The notes: generated from the sequence alone by a model not told the origin. Counted from the first letter of the stretch, positions 1-8,745 are shown. The stretch: DNA of 32,371 bases from Flavobacteriales bacterium (GCA_029243225.1 JAQWSL010000046.1:1-32371); one strand, 5' to 3'. Made by a program: numbers and translations.

Positions 1-27
1 TGATGTATTTTTCTGTCAAATGTAAAA

Positions 28-56
28 TTTGTTCGTCTAAAAAATGCTTAAATTTG
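28..56 (+). promoter_or_regulatory. Bacteroidota-type promoter of the outer-membrane protein-nadE unit
   Basis: TTTG at 28-31, a 17-base spacer and TAAATTTG at 49-56 match the Bacteroidota TTTG / TAnnTTTG promoter consensus exactly. Transcription would begin a few bases after 56, giving a leader of about 15 to 20 bases before the ATG at 79. Confidence 0.65.
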
Positions 57-78
57 AATTTAAAATATTTGATTAGTT

Positions 79-945
79 ATGAAAAAAATTGTGATTACTT
101 CCTTATTAATACTTCCACTATTAAGCTTTATTGCTCAAGAAGAGGAGGGGAAAAAGTTTAGATTTGGCCTAATGGGTAATACTTCAATAGGGTGGTTAAC
201 ACCTGATGATGAACGTAAATTTTCATCTGGTGGTGTTGGGTTAGGATTAGGATGGGGACTTCAGATGGAGTTTAAACTTGGTAAAACTACCTCATTTGTT
301 ACAGGGCTTAATTTAGAATCTTACAAAGCGAGCTTAAATTATGATGATCCAGATTTATCTGCTACATCTAAACCAACATATTATGATTTAAACAGTGATT
401 TTGAATACGTTTCTTGGGAAGATTTGACTGATATTCCTAGGGCTAATCCTGATTCAAATTTACTATTTCAATTAACCAAAAGATCATATACCATTAATTA
501 TGTTAACATTCCTCTTATTCTTAAAATGAAAACTAAAGAAATTGGGTATTTTACTTACTTTGGTGAATTTGGTGCTGTTTTAGGTTTTAAGACAAAAGCT
601 AGAGTTGATGATGTCGCTAATGTTGTTTCTTATGATTCTTTATCTAGTGATCCCTTTACTATTGAAGATCCAAATTTTGAAGATAATATCGATTTAGATT
701 TGGCAAAAGGTACACAACCAATTAGGGCTGGATTAAGAGTTGGTGGTGGTGCCGAATATAATATTTCGGGTACTACATCTTTGTTTTTCTCTTTACATTA
801 TAATTATTTTATTACCAATGCTCTTACAAGAGCTAAATCAGAAGATTATTTAAGAAGCTATGATTCTGGTACTGGTGAGTTTGAAGCCGTTGGTGCTAAA
901 GCGATTCCAGGAAGTGTAAGCTTAACAGTTGGGGTTCTTTTTTAA
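79..945 (+). CDS. outer-membrane beta-barrel protein (PorT-like family)
   Basis: The protein has 288 residues and a hydrophobic signal peptide at about 1-19 that ends near SFIAQ. The mature part consists of alternating amphipathic strands rich in Gly, Tyr and Asp, with a GLGLGWGLQMEFKLG strand near the start. It ends in a hydrophobic strand with a terminal Phe (SLTVGVLF), as barrel proteins do. This is the general build of the Bacteroidota outer-membrane beta-barrel domain family; no specific function can be read. It lies 6 bases upstream of nadE, so the two are probably cotranscribed from the promoter at 28-56. There is no Shine-Dalgarno sequence; the ATG follows an AT-rich stretch. Confidence 0.75.
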   Translation: MKKIVITSLLILPLLSFIAQEEEGKKFRFGLMGNTSIGWLTPDDERKFSSGGVGLGLGWGLQMEFKLGKTTSFVTGLNLESYKASLNYDDPDLSATSKPTYYDLNSDFEYVSWEDLTDIPRANPDSNLLFQLTKRSYTINYVNIPLILKMKTKEIGYFTYFGEFGAVLGFKTKARVDDVANVVSYDSLSSDPFTIEDPNFEDNIDLDLAKGTQPIRAGLRVGGGAEYNISGTTSLFFSLHYNYFITNALTRAKSEDYLRSYDSGTGEFEAVGAKAIPGSVSLTVGVLF

Positions 946-951
946 TTTTAA

Positions 952-1728
952 ATGCAGCACCAAAAAATAGTAGATCATATTAAACTTTGGCTTACTGATT
1001 ACTTAACTAAATCTAATTTGGAAGGTTTTGTTGTTGGCGTTTCAGGAGGAGTAGACTCTGCCTTGACAGCCACATTAGCCGCTTTAACTGGTCAGCCTAC
1101 CATTTTGGTTAATATGCCTATTTTTCAATCAAAAAAACAATTTGAAAGAAGCTTGCAACAGATAAAAAAATTAGAAAATAGTTGCGCGAATGTTAAAAGC
1201 TATGAAGTTGATTTGACGCCTGTATTTAAATCTATGACTGATAACTTTCCTGATCATGTTCAAGACTCTTTATCCATGGCTAATGCTAGAGCTAGATTAC
1301 GAATGACTACTTTGTATACTTTTGCTAGTGCTCATAAATTACTTGTTGTAGGTACTGGAAATAAAGTAGAAGATTTTGGTGTTGGTTTTTATACAAAATA
1401 TGGTGATGGAGGTGTGGATCTTTCACCTATTGCAGATTTAATGAAATCAGATGTTTTTTCATTGGCTAAACATTTAAATGTATTGCCTTCAATCCTTGAT
1501 GCGAAGCCTACAGATGGATTGTGGGGTGACGATCGATCAGATGAAGATCAGCTTGGTGCAACTTATCCGGAGTTGGAATGGGCAATGAAAAATATAGAAA
1601 ACGAGGACACATCAAATTTTTCTAAACGCCAAACGGAGGTATTATTAATTTACAAAAGATTAAATAAAGCAAATCAACATAAAATGGTGCCAATTCCAGT
1701 TTGTGAGATCCCTGAAAGTTATAAATAG
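952..1728 (+). CDS. nadE: NAD+ synthetase, ammonia-dependent type
   Basis: The product makes NAD+ from nicotinic acid adenine dinucleotide, ATP and ammonia in the cytosol. The ATP-pyrophosphatase P-loop SGGVDSA is at residues 31-37. Further family signatures are GTGNKVEDFGVGFYTKYGDG and DLSPIADLMKSDVF, and the late WGDDRSDEDQLGATYPELE segment. The length of 258 residues fits the short ammonia-using form; there is no N-terminal nitrilase (glutaminase) domain, so ammonia must come from solution or another enzyme. It starts 6 bases after the barrel-protein gene and ends 6 bases before the stop of the convergent ferredoxin gene, with no room for a separate terminator. Confidence 0.95.
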   Translation: MQHQKIVDHIKLWLTDYLTKSNLEGFVVGVSGGVDSALTATLAALTGQPTILVNMPIFQSKKQFERSLQQIKKLENSCANVKSYEVDLTPVFKSMTDNFPDHVQDSLSMANARARLRMTTLYTFASAHKLLVVGTGNKVEDFGVGFYTKYGDGGVDLSPIADLMKSDVFSLAKHLNVLPSILDAKPTDGLWGDDRSDEDQLGATYPELEWAMKNIENEDTSNFSKRQTEVLLIYKRLNKANQHKMVPIPVCEIPESYK

Positions 1729-1734
1729 CATCTT

Positions 1735-2079
1735 TTACCAATCTTCATCAGTAGCTGTTTCGGGAGCTAATTTAACTATTAATCCATTTAGTTGAGTTGT
1801 TAATTTGATTTGACAACCAAGCCTGCTATTTTCTTGCACATTCCACGCTTCATCCAGCATTGCTTGTTCATCTTTACTTCTTTCTAGGGAAACATGATTA
1901 CTTTCAATATATATTTGACAAGATGCACACATGGCCATGCCTCCACAAGTTCCTTCTACCGGAAGTTCATAGCTTTTACAAAGCTCCATTAAATTCATGT
2001 TCATATCAGTTGGAGCTTCTAAATGATGCTCTTTACCTAGTCTATCAATAATAATTATTTTAACAAAATTACTTTCCAT
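1735..2079 (-). CDS. [2Fe-2S] ferredoxin, adrenodoxin-like
   Basis: With the ATG at 2079 the protein has 114 residues. The cluster ligands are C45, C51, C54 and C89, i.e. C-x5-C-x2-C-x34-C, the adrenodoxin/ISC-ferredoxin spacing, in the segment GTCGGMAMCASC. It is an electron carrier. The gene directly follows an NAD(P)H:ferredoxin reductase-like gene, the probable electron donor. In-frame GTG (2112) and ATG (2103) codons lie further upstream and would overlap the reductase end at 2090. I chose 2079 because related ferredoxins begin just before the first beta strand (here VKIIIID). The acceptor protein cannot be read from the context. Confidence 0.85.
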   Translation of the reverse strand: MESNFVKIIIIDRLGKEHHLEAPTDMNMNLMELCKSYELPVEGTCGGMAMCASCQIYIESNHVSLERSKDEQAMLDEAWNVQENSRLGCQIKLTTQLNGLIVKLAPETATDEDW

Positions 2080-2089
2080 TGAAAAGGAT

Positions 2090-3103
2090 TTAATCAAATC
2101 CATTAACCCCACTCACAGTAGTGTATTTTAGAACATTTTTTTTATTGGGATGAATTTTTTTAAAAGCAGCCTGAGTCATTATCGTTGCTTCGTGAAAGCC
2201 ACATAGAATAAGTTTAAGTTTGCCTGGATATGTGTTTACATCACCAATAGCATAAATTCCATCAATATTTGTTGAGTAATCTGTAGCGTTATTTACAACG
2301 ATTGCATTTTTTTCAATTTCTAACCCCCAATTAGCAATTGGTCCTAATTTTGGTGTGAGACCAAATAAAGGCAACCAATAATCAGTTTCAATAACTATTT
2401 CTTCATGGGATTTATTTTTAACAGTTATTTTTTCCAGTTTATTATAGCCATCTAATCCAATAACTTCAGAATCTAACATAAGATTTATTTTCTCTTTTTC
2501 TGCCATATTCATTGCCTGTTGCACAGAATCTAAGTGAGCTCGAAAACTTTGGCTTCTGTGAATTAAGGTTACTTTGCTTGAGAAATTATTTGCAAAAAAC
2601 AAAGCCCAATCCAAGGCACTATCTCCTCCTCCAGAAATCACAATTTTTTTATTTCTATAAATTTCAGGATCTTTTACAATGTAAGCAACTCCTTTGTTTT
2701 CATAGTCAAGAAGGTTAGTAATCGGAGGTTTTCTCGGTATAAAAACACCTAATCCTCCAGCAATAGCTACTACAGGAGCCATGTGTTTGGTTCCTAGTTT
2801 AGTTGTTACAACAAATTGATTGTCTTCAGATTTTTCAATTTTAGATGCTGCTTCACCTAAAGTAAACCCTGGCTTAAATGGTTTAATTTGTTCCATTAGG
2901 TTTTTAACCAAATCTCCTGCTAAAATTGAAGGATGTCCAGGGATATCATAGATCGGTTTTTTAGGGTATATTTCGGAACATTGTCCACCTGGTTCTGCAA
3001 GAGAGTCTATTAAGTGGCATTTTAATTTGAGTAACCCCGCTTCAAATACTGTAAAAAGTCCTACAGGACCAGCACCTATGATTATGATATCTGTTTTAAT
3101 CAT
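2090..3103 (-). CDS. thioredoxin reductase-like ferredoxin-NAD(P)+ reductase
   Basis: This is a two-dinucleotide-domain flavoprotein of 337 residues. The FAD site is DIIIIGAGPVGL (GxGxxG at 10-15), the NAD(P)H site is VISGGGDSALDWA (around 155-167), and the C-terminal FAD segment is YAIGDVNTYPGKLKLI. There is no redox-active CxxC pair in the NAD(P)H domain, which separates it from true thioredoxin reductases and matches the YumC / Chlorobium-type FNR. It probably passes electrons between NAD(P)H and the ferredoxin encoded immediately downstream. It is 4 bases from purE, suggesting one transcript purE-FNR-ferredoxin from the promoter at 3631-3660. Confidence 0.88.
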   Translation of the reverse strand: MIKTDIIIIGAGPVGLFTVFEAGLLKLKCHLIDSLAEPGGQCSEIYPKKPIYDIPGHPSILAGDLVKNLMEQIKPFKPGFTLGEAASKIEKSEDNQFVVTTKLGTKHMAPVVAIAGGLGVFIPRKPPITNLLDYENKGVAYIVKDPEIYRNKKIVISGGGDSALDWALFFANNFSSKVTLIHRSQSFRAHLDSVQQAMNMAEKEKINLMLDSEVIGLDGYNKLEKITVKNKSHEEIVIETDYWLPLFGLTPKLGPIANWGLEIEKNAIVVNNATDYSTNIDGIYAIGDVNTYPGKLKLILCGFHEATIMTQAAFKKIHPNKKNVLKYTTVSGVNGFD

Positions 3104-3107
3104 TTAA

Positions 3108-3614
3108 TTATGATACTCTAAATTTGAATTGGTGTTGCTTCAAATCTTCATTTGCTTTCACAATTTTACCCTTTAAGTTTTCTTTGTATGAGACAGTTTT
3201 GTTAAAAATTTCGGCATCATTGGTACCTAACATTTGAGCTGCTAGAACGCCTGCGTTTAATGCACCATTTATTGCAACTGTTGCTACAGGTATTCCTGGA
3301 GGCATTTGAACAATAGCTAATAGGGCATCAAGACCATCTAAAGATGCTTTAATTGGAACCCCGATAACAGGTATTGGTGTCATAGCAGCTACTACGCCTG
3401 GTAAATGAGCTGCCATTCCAGCACCAGCAATAATGATTTTAATTCCATTGTCATGAGCATTTTTTGCAAATTTTTCAACTTGCTCAGGTGTTCTATGAGC
3501 AGAAAGTGCATTTATTTCAAAAGGGATTTCCATTTCATTTAAGAAATTAGCAGCCTTTTCCATAACTGGATAATCTGATGTGCTGCCCATAATTATGCTA
3601 ACTAGTGGTTTCAT
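3108..3614 (-). CDS. purE: N5-carboxyaminoimidazole ribonucleotide mutase
   Basis: The enzyme rearranges N5-CAIR to CAIR in purine synthesis. The 168-residue protein carries GSTSD (10-14), SAHR (38-41, with the catalytic His) and the long AGAGMAAHLPGVVAAMT loop of class I PurE. An upstream in-frame TTG at 3647 is possible on paper, but it lies upstream of the predicted transcription start from the promoter at 3631-3660. The ATG at 3614 also gives the usual PurE N-terminus just before the first beta strand. No purK is adjacent. It is first in a minus-strand unit with the ferredoxin reductase and ferredoxin. Confidence 0.95.
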   Translation of the reverse strand: MKPLVSIIMGSTSDYPVMEKAANFLNEMEIPFEINALSAHRTPEQVEKFAKNAHDNGIKIIIAGAGMAAHLPGVVAAMTPIPVIGVPIKASLDGLDALLAIVQMPPGIPVATVAINGALNAGVLAAQMLGTNDAEIFNKTVSYKENLKGKIVKANEDLKQHQFKFRVS

Positions 3615-3630
3615 TTGGTTGTTTTTTTTG

Positions 3631-3660
3631 CAAATGTAATTCACCAAATTGAAGAAACAA
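3631..3660 (-). promoter_or_regulatory. promoter of purE (minus strand)
   Basis: Read on the minus strand: TTG (3660-3658), a 19-base spacer and TACATTTG (3638-3631), a perfect TAnnTTTG box. The predicted start of transcription near 3624 leaves a leader of about 10 bases before the ATG at 3614, supporting that start codon. Confidence 0.6.
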
Positions 3661-3685
3661 TTATTTTTCAGTAAAATGAATTAAT

Positions 3686-3693
3686 TAACTTTG
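3686..3693 (+). promoter_or_regulatory. -7 box candidate for hpt-adk-obg
   Basis: TAACTTTG matches the TAnnTTTG consensus and lies 17 bases upstream of the hpt ATG. There is no clear TTTG element 17-19 bases further upstream (only a T-rich run at 3664-3668), so this is weaker than the divergent purE promoter beside it. Confidence 0.4.
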
Positions 3694-3710
3694 AAGCCCT
3701 AAACATTCAT

Positions 3711-4247
3711 ATGGAAATTGTACAACTACACGACAAAGTTTTTAAAAGATTCATTTCAAATAATGATATTCAATTAAGTATTAATAAAATTGCTGAAAAA
3801 ATCAATGTTGATTACATTAATAAACAACCAATTTTTATTGGAGTTTTAAATGGATCTTTTCTTTTTAGCGCTGATTTAGTGAAAAAATTCAATTCTTCAT
3901 GTGAGGTTGCGTTTATTCAATTTTCATCATACAAGGGGATTAAGTCTACTGGAAATGTAAAAGAGCTAATGGGTTTAAGTATTGATATTAAAAATAGAGA
4001 TGTAATTATTTTGGAGGATATTGTTGATACAGGAAATACTTTAGAAAAACTTATGATTACTTTAAAAAAACATGCTCCAAGTTCAATTAAAATAGCAACT
4101 TTGCTTTTTAAACCAAACGCATATAAAAAGAACATTCCAATAGATTATGTAGCCATTGAAGTAGGGAATGAATTCCTTGTAGGATATGGTTTGGATTATG
4201 ATGGAATTGGAAGAAATTTAGAACATATTTATAAAATAGAAGAATAA
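3711..4247 (+). CDS. hpt: hypoxanthine phosphoribosyltransferase
   Basis: The enzyme salvages hypoxanthine (and probably guanine) to the nucleotide with PRPP. The 178-residue protein has the PRPP-binding motif ILEDIVDTGNT at 100-110, a GVLNGSFLF loop near 44-52 that matches the family, and a late VGYGLDYDG segment that shapes the base pocket. It is divergent from purE across 96 bases, so de novo and salvage purine genes share one control region. Eight bases separate it from adk; the two are probably cotranscribed. The base preference between hypoxanthine and guanine cannot be settled by eye. Confidence 0.93.
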   Translation: MEIVQLHDKVFKRFISNNDIQLSINKIAEKINVDYINKQPIFIGVLNGSFLFSADLVKKFNSSCEVAFIQFSSYKGIKSTGNVKELMGLSIDIKNRDVIILEDIVDTGNTLEKLMITLKKHAPSSIKIATLLFKPNAYKKNIPIDYVAIEVGNEFLVGYGLDYDGIGRNLEHIYKIEE

Positions 4248-4254
4248 ATTAGTT

Positions 4255-4827
4255 ATGTTAAACATTGTTTTATTTGGCCCTCCTGGAGCTGGAAAAGGTA
4301 CTCAAGCAGAAAAGTTAACTCTTAAATATGGGCTTGTCCATTTATCAACTGGCGATATTTTTAGATCTAACATCAAAGGTGAAACTGAATTAGGTAATTT
4401 GGCTAAAAGTTACATGGATAAAGGTGAGTTAGTTCCTGATTCTGTTACTATTAAAATGCTGGAGCAAGAAGTCGTAAAGTATAAAACCCCTAAAGGGTTT
4501 ATATTTGATGGGTTTCCAAGAACTACTAACCAGGCAAATGCATTAAGTGTTTTTTTAGAATCTATCAACACAGAAGTTTCCTTAATGTTAGCACTAGATG
4601 TTCCTAAAGAAGAGTTGGTGAAAAGACTTTTGCTTAGAGGTGAGAAAAGTCAAAGAGCTGATGATCAAGATGCATCCATTATTGAAAATAGAATAAGAGT
4701 GTATTTGGAACAAACGGCTGTTGTTGCTTCTTATTACGAAGAAAAAAACAAATACCAATCAATTCACGGTTTAGGGTCTATAAATGAAATAACTGATAGG
4801 CTTTATCGAGTTATTGATTTAATCTAA
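4255..4827 (+). CDS. adk: adenylate kinase
   Basis: The enzyme interconverts ATP + AMP and 2 ADP. The P-loop [10 protein letters not shown] is at 8-17, the AMP-site segment LSTGDIFR at about 30-37 and FDGFPRT at 84-90. The LID is the short form without zinc cysteines ([16 protein letters not shown]), consistent with 190 residues. It sits between hpt and obg with gaps of 7 and 10 bases, in a nucleotide-metabolism/GTPase operon of a kind often seen in Bacteroidota. Confidence 0.95.
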   Translation: MLNIVLFGPPGAGKGTQAEKLTLKYGLVHLSTGDIFRSNIKGETELGNLAKSYMDKGELVPDSVTIKMLEQEVVKYKTPKGFIFDGFPRTTNQANALSVFLESINTEVSLMLALDVPKEELVKRLLLRGEKSQRADDQDASIIENRIRVYLEQTAVVASYYEEKNKYQSIHGLGSINEITDRLYRVIDLI

Positions 4828-4837
4828 AGTTGAACTT

Positions 4838-5830
4838 ATGGCTTCTTCTAACTTTGTTGATTACGTTAAAATCTGTTGTAGGTCGGGTAAAGGCGGTGCA
4901 GGTTCAACTCATTTCCATAGAGATAGAACTACTGCTAAAGGTGGACCTGATGGTGGCAATGGAGGAAGAGGTGGTCATGTTATTTTAAAAGGAAATAGTC
5001 AGATATGGACACTTTTAAATTTAAAGTATCGAAAACATGTAATTGCTGAGCATGGTTTGCCAGGTTCTAGTGGTTTGAAAACAGGAAAAAATGGAAATGA
5101 TGAGACACTTGATGTTCCTTTAGGTACAGTTGCTAAAGATGCTGAAACAGGAGAAATCCTTTTTGAGATTACAGAAGATGGTCAACAGGAAATATTGGTA
5201 AGTGGTGGTAAAGGTGGTTTAGGAAACGATAATTTTAAATCTTCAACTAATAGAACACCTAGATATGCTCAGCCCGGAGAAGATGGGAGAGAAGAATGGA
5301 AAATTCTTGAGCTTAAAGTTCTTGCAGATGTTGGATTGGTTGGATTTCCTAATGCTGGAAAATCTACGCTTTTATCTGTAGTTTCTGAAGCAAAGCCAGA
5401 AATTGCTAATTACCCTTTTACAACTTTAGTTCCCAATTTGGGTATTGTAGGTTATAGAGACCATCGTTCATTTGTGATGGCAGATATTCCTGGTATTATT
5501 GAAGGGGCACATTTAGGAAAGGGATTGGGACACCGTTTTCTAAGACACATTGAAAGAAATTCAGTTTTACTTTTCATGGTACCGGCAGATGCTGATCATA
5601 TTGATAAAGAGTATCAAATTTTATTGAATGAGCTTAAGCAATATAATCCAGAATTAATGGATAAAGAGCGAATATTGGCCATTACTAAATGTGATATGTT
5701 AGATGATGAGTTAATTGGTGAATTGTCAAATGAATTTCCAATTGATGTAAAGGTAGTTTGTATTTCATCTGTTGCTAATATTGGTATCATAGCATTGAAA
5801 GATTTAATTTGGTCTAAGATTAATAAATGA
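4838..5830 (+). CDS. obg: GTPase Obg (ribosome assembly)
   Basis: This is a conserved GTPase linked to 50S subunit assembly and growth control. Residues 1-160 form the glycine-rich Obg domain with repeated G-rich turns (for example [13 protein letters not shown]). The G domain follows with G1 GFPNAGKST (169-177), G2 around FTTLVPN, G3 DIPGIIEGA (216-224) and G4 TKCD near 282. The 330-residue length matches Obg proteins without a long C-terminal extension. The stop overlaps the ATG of the PAP2 gene (ATGA), indicating translational coupling. Confidence 0.96.
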   Translation: MASSNFVDYVKICCRSGKGGAGSTHFHRDRTTAKGGPDGGNGGRGGHVILKGNSQIWTLLNLKYRKHVIAEHGLPGSSGLKTGKNGNDETLDVPLGTVAKDAETGEILFEITEDGQQEILVSGGKGGLGNDNFKSSTNRTPRYAQPGEDGREEWKILELKVLADVGLVGFPNAGKSTLLSVVSEAKPEIANYPFTTLVPNLGIVGYRDHRSFVMADIPGIIEGAHLGKGLGHRFLRHIERNSVLLFMVPADADHIDKEYQILLNELKQYNPELMDKERILAITKCDMLDDELIGELSNEFPIDVKVVCISSVANIGIIALKDLIWSKINK

Positions 5831-6402
5831 ACTGGTTAGAGTTAGTTAAACATTGGGATAGCCAAATTTTATTAGCTATTAATGGGTTAAATTCTCCCTC
5901 TCTAGACTATTTAATGTGGATGATTAGCTCCCCATATTTTGGTATTCCTTTTTATGTTTTTTTTGTTTTTGTTTTGTTCAAAACTAAAAACTATAAAGAA
6001 GTTATTATATGTTTTGTTTTACTTTTAGTTGTGGTTGGATTAGCTGATTTAACAGCAAAATATTGTTTTAAAGAGATTTTTGAAAGGTATCGACCTACTC
6101 ATAATATGAATCTAAAAGAGCAGCTTCATATAGTTAATAATTATAGCGGTGGTAAATATGGATTTATTTCTAGTCATGCTTGTAACATGTTTGCCTTGTC
6201 TTTTCTTTTTTATCAATTCATTAAAATAAAATATCGTTGGTCTATATGGCTTCTTTTTTCTTGGGCTTCTTTAATTGGTTACAGTAGGGTGTATTTAGGA
6301 GTTCACTATCCTTCAGATATATTGGTGGGGGGTGTGGTTGGTATTGTCATTGCTCAAATTCTTTATTATCTTTCACAAGAATTTAATTGGGTTAAATGCT
6401 AA
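5827..6402 (+). CDS. PAP2-family membrane phosphatase
   Basis: The 191-residue integral membrane protein has about five or six hydrophobic segments. The three phosphatase motifs are present: KEIFERYRP (K-x6-RP), the SSHA segment with its His, and [12 protein letters not shown] (SR-x5-H-x3-D). Family members dephosphorylate lipid phosphates such as undecaprenyl diphosphate or phosphatidic acid derivatives; the substrate here cannot be told. The first two residues of the usual PSGH motif are replaced, giving SSHA. The start overlaps the obg stop by 4 bases, and the 3' end overlaps crcB by 7 bases. Confidence 0.88.
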   Translation: MNWLELVKHWDSQILLAINGLNSPSLDYLMWMISSPYFGIPFYVFFVFVLFKTKNYKEVIICFVLLLVVVGLADLTAKYCFKEIFERYRPTHNMNLKEQLHIVNNYSGGKYGFISSHACNMFALSFLFYQFIKIKYRWSIWLLFSWASLIGYSRVYLGVHYPSDILVGGVVGIVIAQILYYLSQEFNWVKC

Positions 6403-6767
6403 TATATTTATATGTATTTATAGGAGGAGGACTTGGAGCTGTTTCTAGGTTCGGTGTGGGAAAGTTTTCAGCTTTACTTTTAGGAGATAATTTTCCTTTT
6501 GGCACTCTTATATCTAACTTTTTAAGCTGTTTAATTGTGGGTGTTTTACTTTACTATTCAATGGGCTTAAAGTGGTTTTCAGATGAAATGAAATTTTTTT
6601 TAATTGCTGGATTTTGTGGCGGGTTTAGCACTTTTTCTACATTTAGTTTAGAGACTGTTGAATTAATTAAATCAGGACACAACAGCTTGGCAATTCTAAA
6701 TGTTTTACTTAGTTTTTGTCTTTGTTTTGGGATAATATTTATTTTGATAAATAAGCAAAGAATCTAA
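6396..6767 (+). CDS. crcB: fluoride channel Fluc/CrcB
   Basis: This small membrane protein of 123 residues with four hydrophobic helices acts as a dimer that exports fluoride. The family signatures are GGGLGAVSRFG near 10-20, the GTLISNF segment around 37-43 with the pore Asn, and GFCGGFSTFSTFS, with the phenylalanines that line the fluoride path. It overlaps the PAP2 gene by 7 bases and is the last gene of the plus-strand unit. Its stop abuts the stop of the convergent lipoprotein gene. I see no fluoride riboswitch before it; it depends on the upstream operon. Confidence 0.92.
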   Translation: MLIYLYVFIGGGLGAVSRFGVGKFSALLLGDNFPFGTLISNFLSCLIVGVLLYYSMGLKWFSDEMKFFLIAGFCGGFSTFSTFSLETVELIKSGHNSLAILNVLLSFCLCFGIIFILINKQRI

Positions 6768-7007
6768 TTAGTCTTTATTTTTTTTAATCATACAATCTAG
6801 TAATATATCCGCCATTTGTTTTTCATTGTCAGAAATTTCAGCAAAGCTTTTGTATTCTTTTTTTACTTTTTCAATTGCACAATCGCAAAATTCTTTTTCC
6901 CATTTTGTTTTTTCACATTGTTCTAAGAATTTGGCAGAATCATCATCAGACCATTGATTGCAAGAAATTAACAGGGTTGAGGCAAGAATTAGTGATAAAT
7001 TTTTCAT
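6768..7007 (-). CDS. small cysteine-containing lipoprotein, function unknown
   Basis: The 79-residue protein has a lipoprotein signal: a hydrophobic stretch ending in LLISC, with Cys16 as the lipidated residue. The mature part has a C-x11-C-D-C-A-I-E-K-V-K-K-E-Y arrangement and one further Cys near the C-terminus, probably for disulfide bonds in the periplasm. Its start overlaps the DUF4296 gene by 4 bases, so it is the last gene of the GT2-pyrC-DUF4296 operon. I do not recognise a function. Its stop codon abuts that of crcB on the other strand. Confidence 0.7.
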   Translation of the reverse strand: MKNLSLILASTLLISCNQWSDDDSAKFLEQCEKTKWEKEFCDCAIEKVKKEYKSFAEISDNEKQMADILLDCMIKKNKD

Positions 7008-7411
7008 TTGTTAAATATTCTTTTTTTGTTAATAGTTCTCAATGAATCAGAATTCATTTCAGGATCATCAGAGTCTGGTAGTGTGAGCTCAATTGCTAAT
7101 AGGTTTTCTTTTACCTGTAGATACAATTGGTGGTAATTATCGGGAAAGTTAGAATAGTAATCTAGCGATTGATTGAAATCTTCTTCTCTTACATTGTGCT
7201 TCAAAAAGATCATTTCTTTAAACACATTAAGGCTGTCTTTATTTTTTGCTAAATTAATTTCTAATTGATTAATATGCACTTCTATAATGTGTAAATCTGT
7301 TAACACTTTTGACAATGTTTTTTCATCTAAGGTAGATTTGTTTTGTTCAAATGAAATTTTATTTGAACAACCAATTAAAAATGATATTAATAATATTGTT
7401 AAACCTCTCAT
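7004..7411 (-). CDS. DUF4296 lipoprotein
   Basis: The protein has 135 residues and a lipobox LIGC with Cys15. The mature part is predicted helical, with LTDLHIIEVHINQLE and an HNVREEDFNQSLDYYSNFPDNY segment that is typical of DUF4296 as I remember the family. Family members are envelope lipoproteins of Bacteroidota with no known role. It overlaps pyrC by 4 bases upstream and the small lipoprotein by 4 bases downstream, so synthesis of all three is coupled. A DUF4296 gene next to a dihydroorotase gene is a recurring arrangement in this phylum. Confidence 0.75.
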   Translation of the reverse strand: MRGLTILLISFLIGCSNKISFEQNKSTLDEKTLSKVLTDLHIIEVHINQLEINLAKNKDSLNVFKEMIFLKHNVREEDFNQSLDYYSNFPDNYHQLYLQVKENLLAIELTLPDSDDPEMNSDSLRTINKKRIFNK

Positions 7412-8745
7412 CTGTCGAAAAGTAATCTCATACCTTTAGTTTCTTCTTTAAATGCTCCGTTACAATAAACTAATTTGCCATTTACAAGAGTACACTTTAT
7501 TCTAGAATTAAATTCAAAATCATCAAATGGAGACCAATTGCATTTATAGTATAAACTATCTTTTGTTACTTTTTGTTTGTCATTTAAATCTAATAAAACT
7601 AAATCTGCATAGTACCCTTCTCTTATGTATCCTCTTTTGTTAATCTGGTATAAATCGGCTACTGAGTGACTTGTTTTTTCTACTACTTTTTCTAAAGTTA
7701 GGTTGCCTTTCTTAACTAATTCTAATAAGGCTAGAATAGCGTGCTGAACCATTGGTCCTCCTGAAGGAGCGTTAAAGTAGGAGTTGTTTTTTTCATCTAA
7801 TGTATGAGGTGCATGATCTGTAGCAATAACATCTATTTTATTTTCGTTTATGCCATTTATAATTGCAAGTCTATCTATTTCAGTTTTTACGGCAGGGTTC
7901 CACTTAATAAATGTGCCTTTTTTATTGTAATCACCTTCATTGAACCATAAATGATGAATACATGCTTCAGCGGTTATTTTTTTTTGAGATAAAGGAATGC
8001 TGTTGTCAAAAAGTGCTAATTCTTTTGCAGTTGATATGTGAAGAACATGTAGCTTGGTGTTGTGCTTAGTTGCCAATTCAACAGCCATTGAAGAAGATTT
8101 GTAACAAGCTTCCTCACTTCTTATTGATGGATGATATTTTACTGGTAAGTTTTCTCCGTATTGTGCTTTGTAAAATTTAGTGTTATTAATTATAGTTTCT
8201 TCATCTTCACAATGAGTAGCTATCAGTAAATTGCAGTTTTTAAAAATAGTCTCTAAAGTAGATTTATTATCAACTAACATATTTCCGGTAGATGATCCCA
8301 TAAATATTTTAACACCACAAACAGTTTTAGGATCTGTTTTTAAAACTTCATCCAAATTATTATTAGTAGCTCCCATGTAAAAAGAATAATTTGCAAGAGA
8401 ATTAGCTTTGGCGATATTGTATTTATCTTCGAGTAAATCTTGAGTAATTGTATTTGGAACAGTATTAGGCATTTCCATAAAAGAGGTAATGCCACCAGCA
8501 ATTGCAGCTTTAGATTCGTTATAAATGTCGGCTTTATGAGTTAATCCAGGTTCTCTAAAATGAACTTGATCATCTATCATTCCTGGAATTAAATGGAATC
8601 CTTTGCCATTAATTGTTTGATCAAAATCTCCAGAAATCTCTTCGGAGGATATTTTTTTTATCTGTGAATTTTCGATTAATACATTTCCTGTGAATGAAAT
8701 ACCCTCATTTACAATCTTAGTGTCTTTGATTAAAATAGAACTCAT
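7408..8745 (-). CDS. pyrC: dihydroorotase (class I-like)
   Basis: The enzyme closes carbamoyl-aspartate to dihydroorotate in pyrimidine synthesis. The 445-residue amidohydrolase has the substrate Arg in DDQVHFREPG (R64), the probable carboxylated Lys in CGVKIFMGSSTGN (K146), metal ligands His178 (THCEDE) and His236 (HVLHIST), and the catalytic Asp310 in ATDHAPHT. The first metal motif reads Q60-V-H62 instead of the usual H-x-H. From memory this Gln is common in Bacteroidota dihydroorotases, so the gene is probably functional with a modified metal site. An allantoinase is a less likely reading. It overlaps the GT2 gene upstream and the DUF4296 gene downstream by 4 bases each. Confidence 0.88.
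   Translation of the reverse strand: MSSILIKDTKIVNEGISFTGNVLIENSQIKKISSEEISGDFDQTINGKGFHLIPGMIDDQVHFREPGLTHKADIYNESKAAIAGGITSFMEMPNTVPNTITQDLLEDKYNIAKANSLANYSFYMGATNNNLDEVLKTDPKTVCGVKIFMGSSTGNMLVDNKSTLETIFKNCNLLIATHCEDEETIINNTKFYKAQYGENLPVKYHPSIRSEEACYKSSSMAVELATKHNTKLHVLHISTAKELALFDNSIPLSQKKITAEACIHHLWFNEGDYNKKGTFIKWNPAVKTEIDRLAIINGINENKIDVIATDHAPHTLDEKNNSYFNAPSGGPMVQHAILALLELVKKGNLTLEKVVEKTSHSVADLYQINKRGYIREGYYADLVLLDLNDKQKVTKDSLYYKCNWSPFDDFEFNSRIKCTLVNGKLVYCNGAFKEETKGMRLLFDR

Noticed and set aside
6340-6400. Fluoride riboswitch before crcB
   Set aside because: The region is coding sequence of the overlapping PAP2 gene and shows no fluoride-motif pseudoknot pattern that I can recognise.
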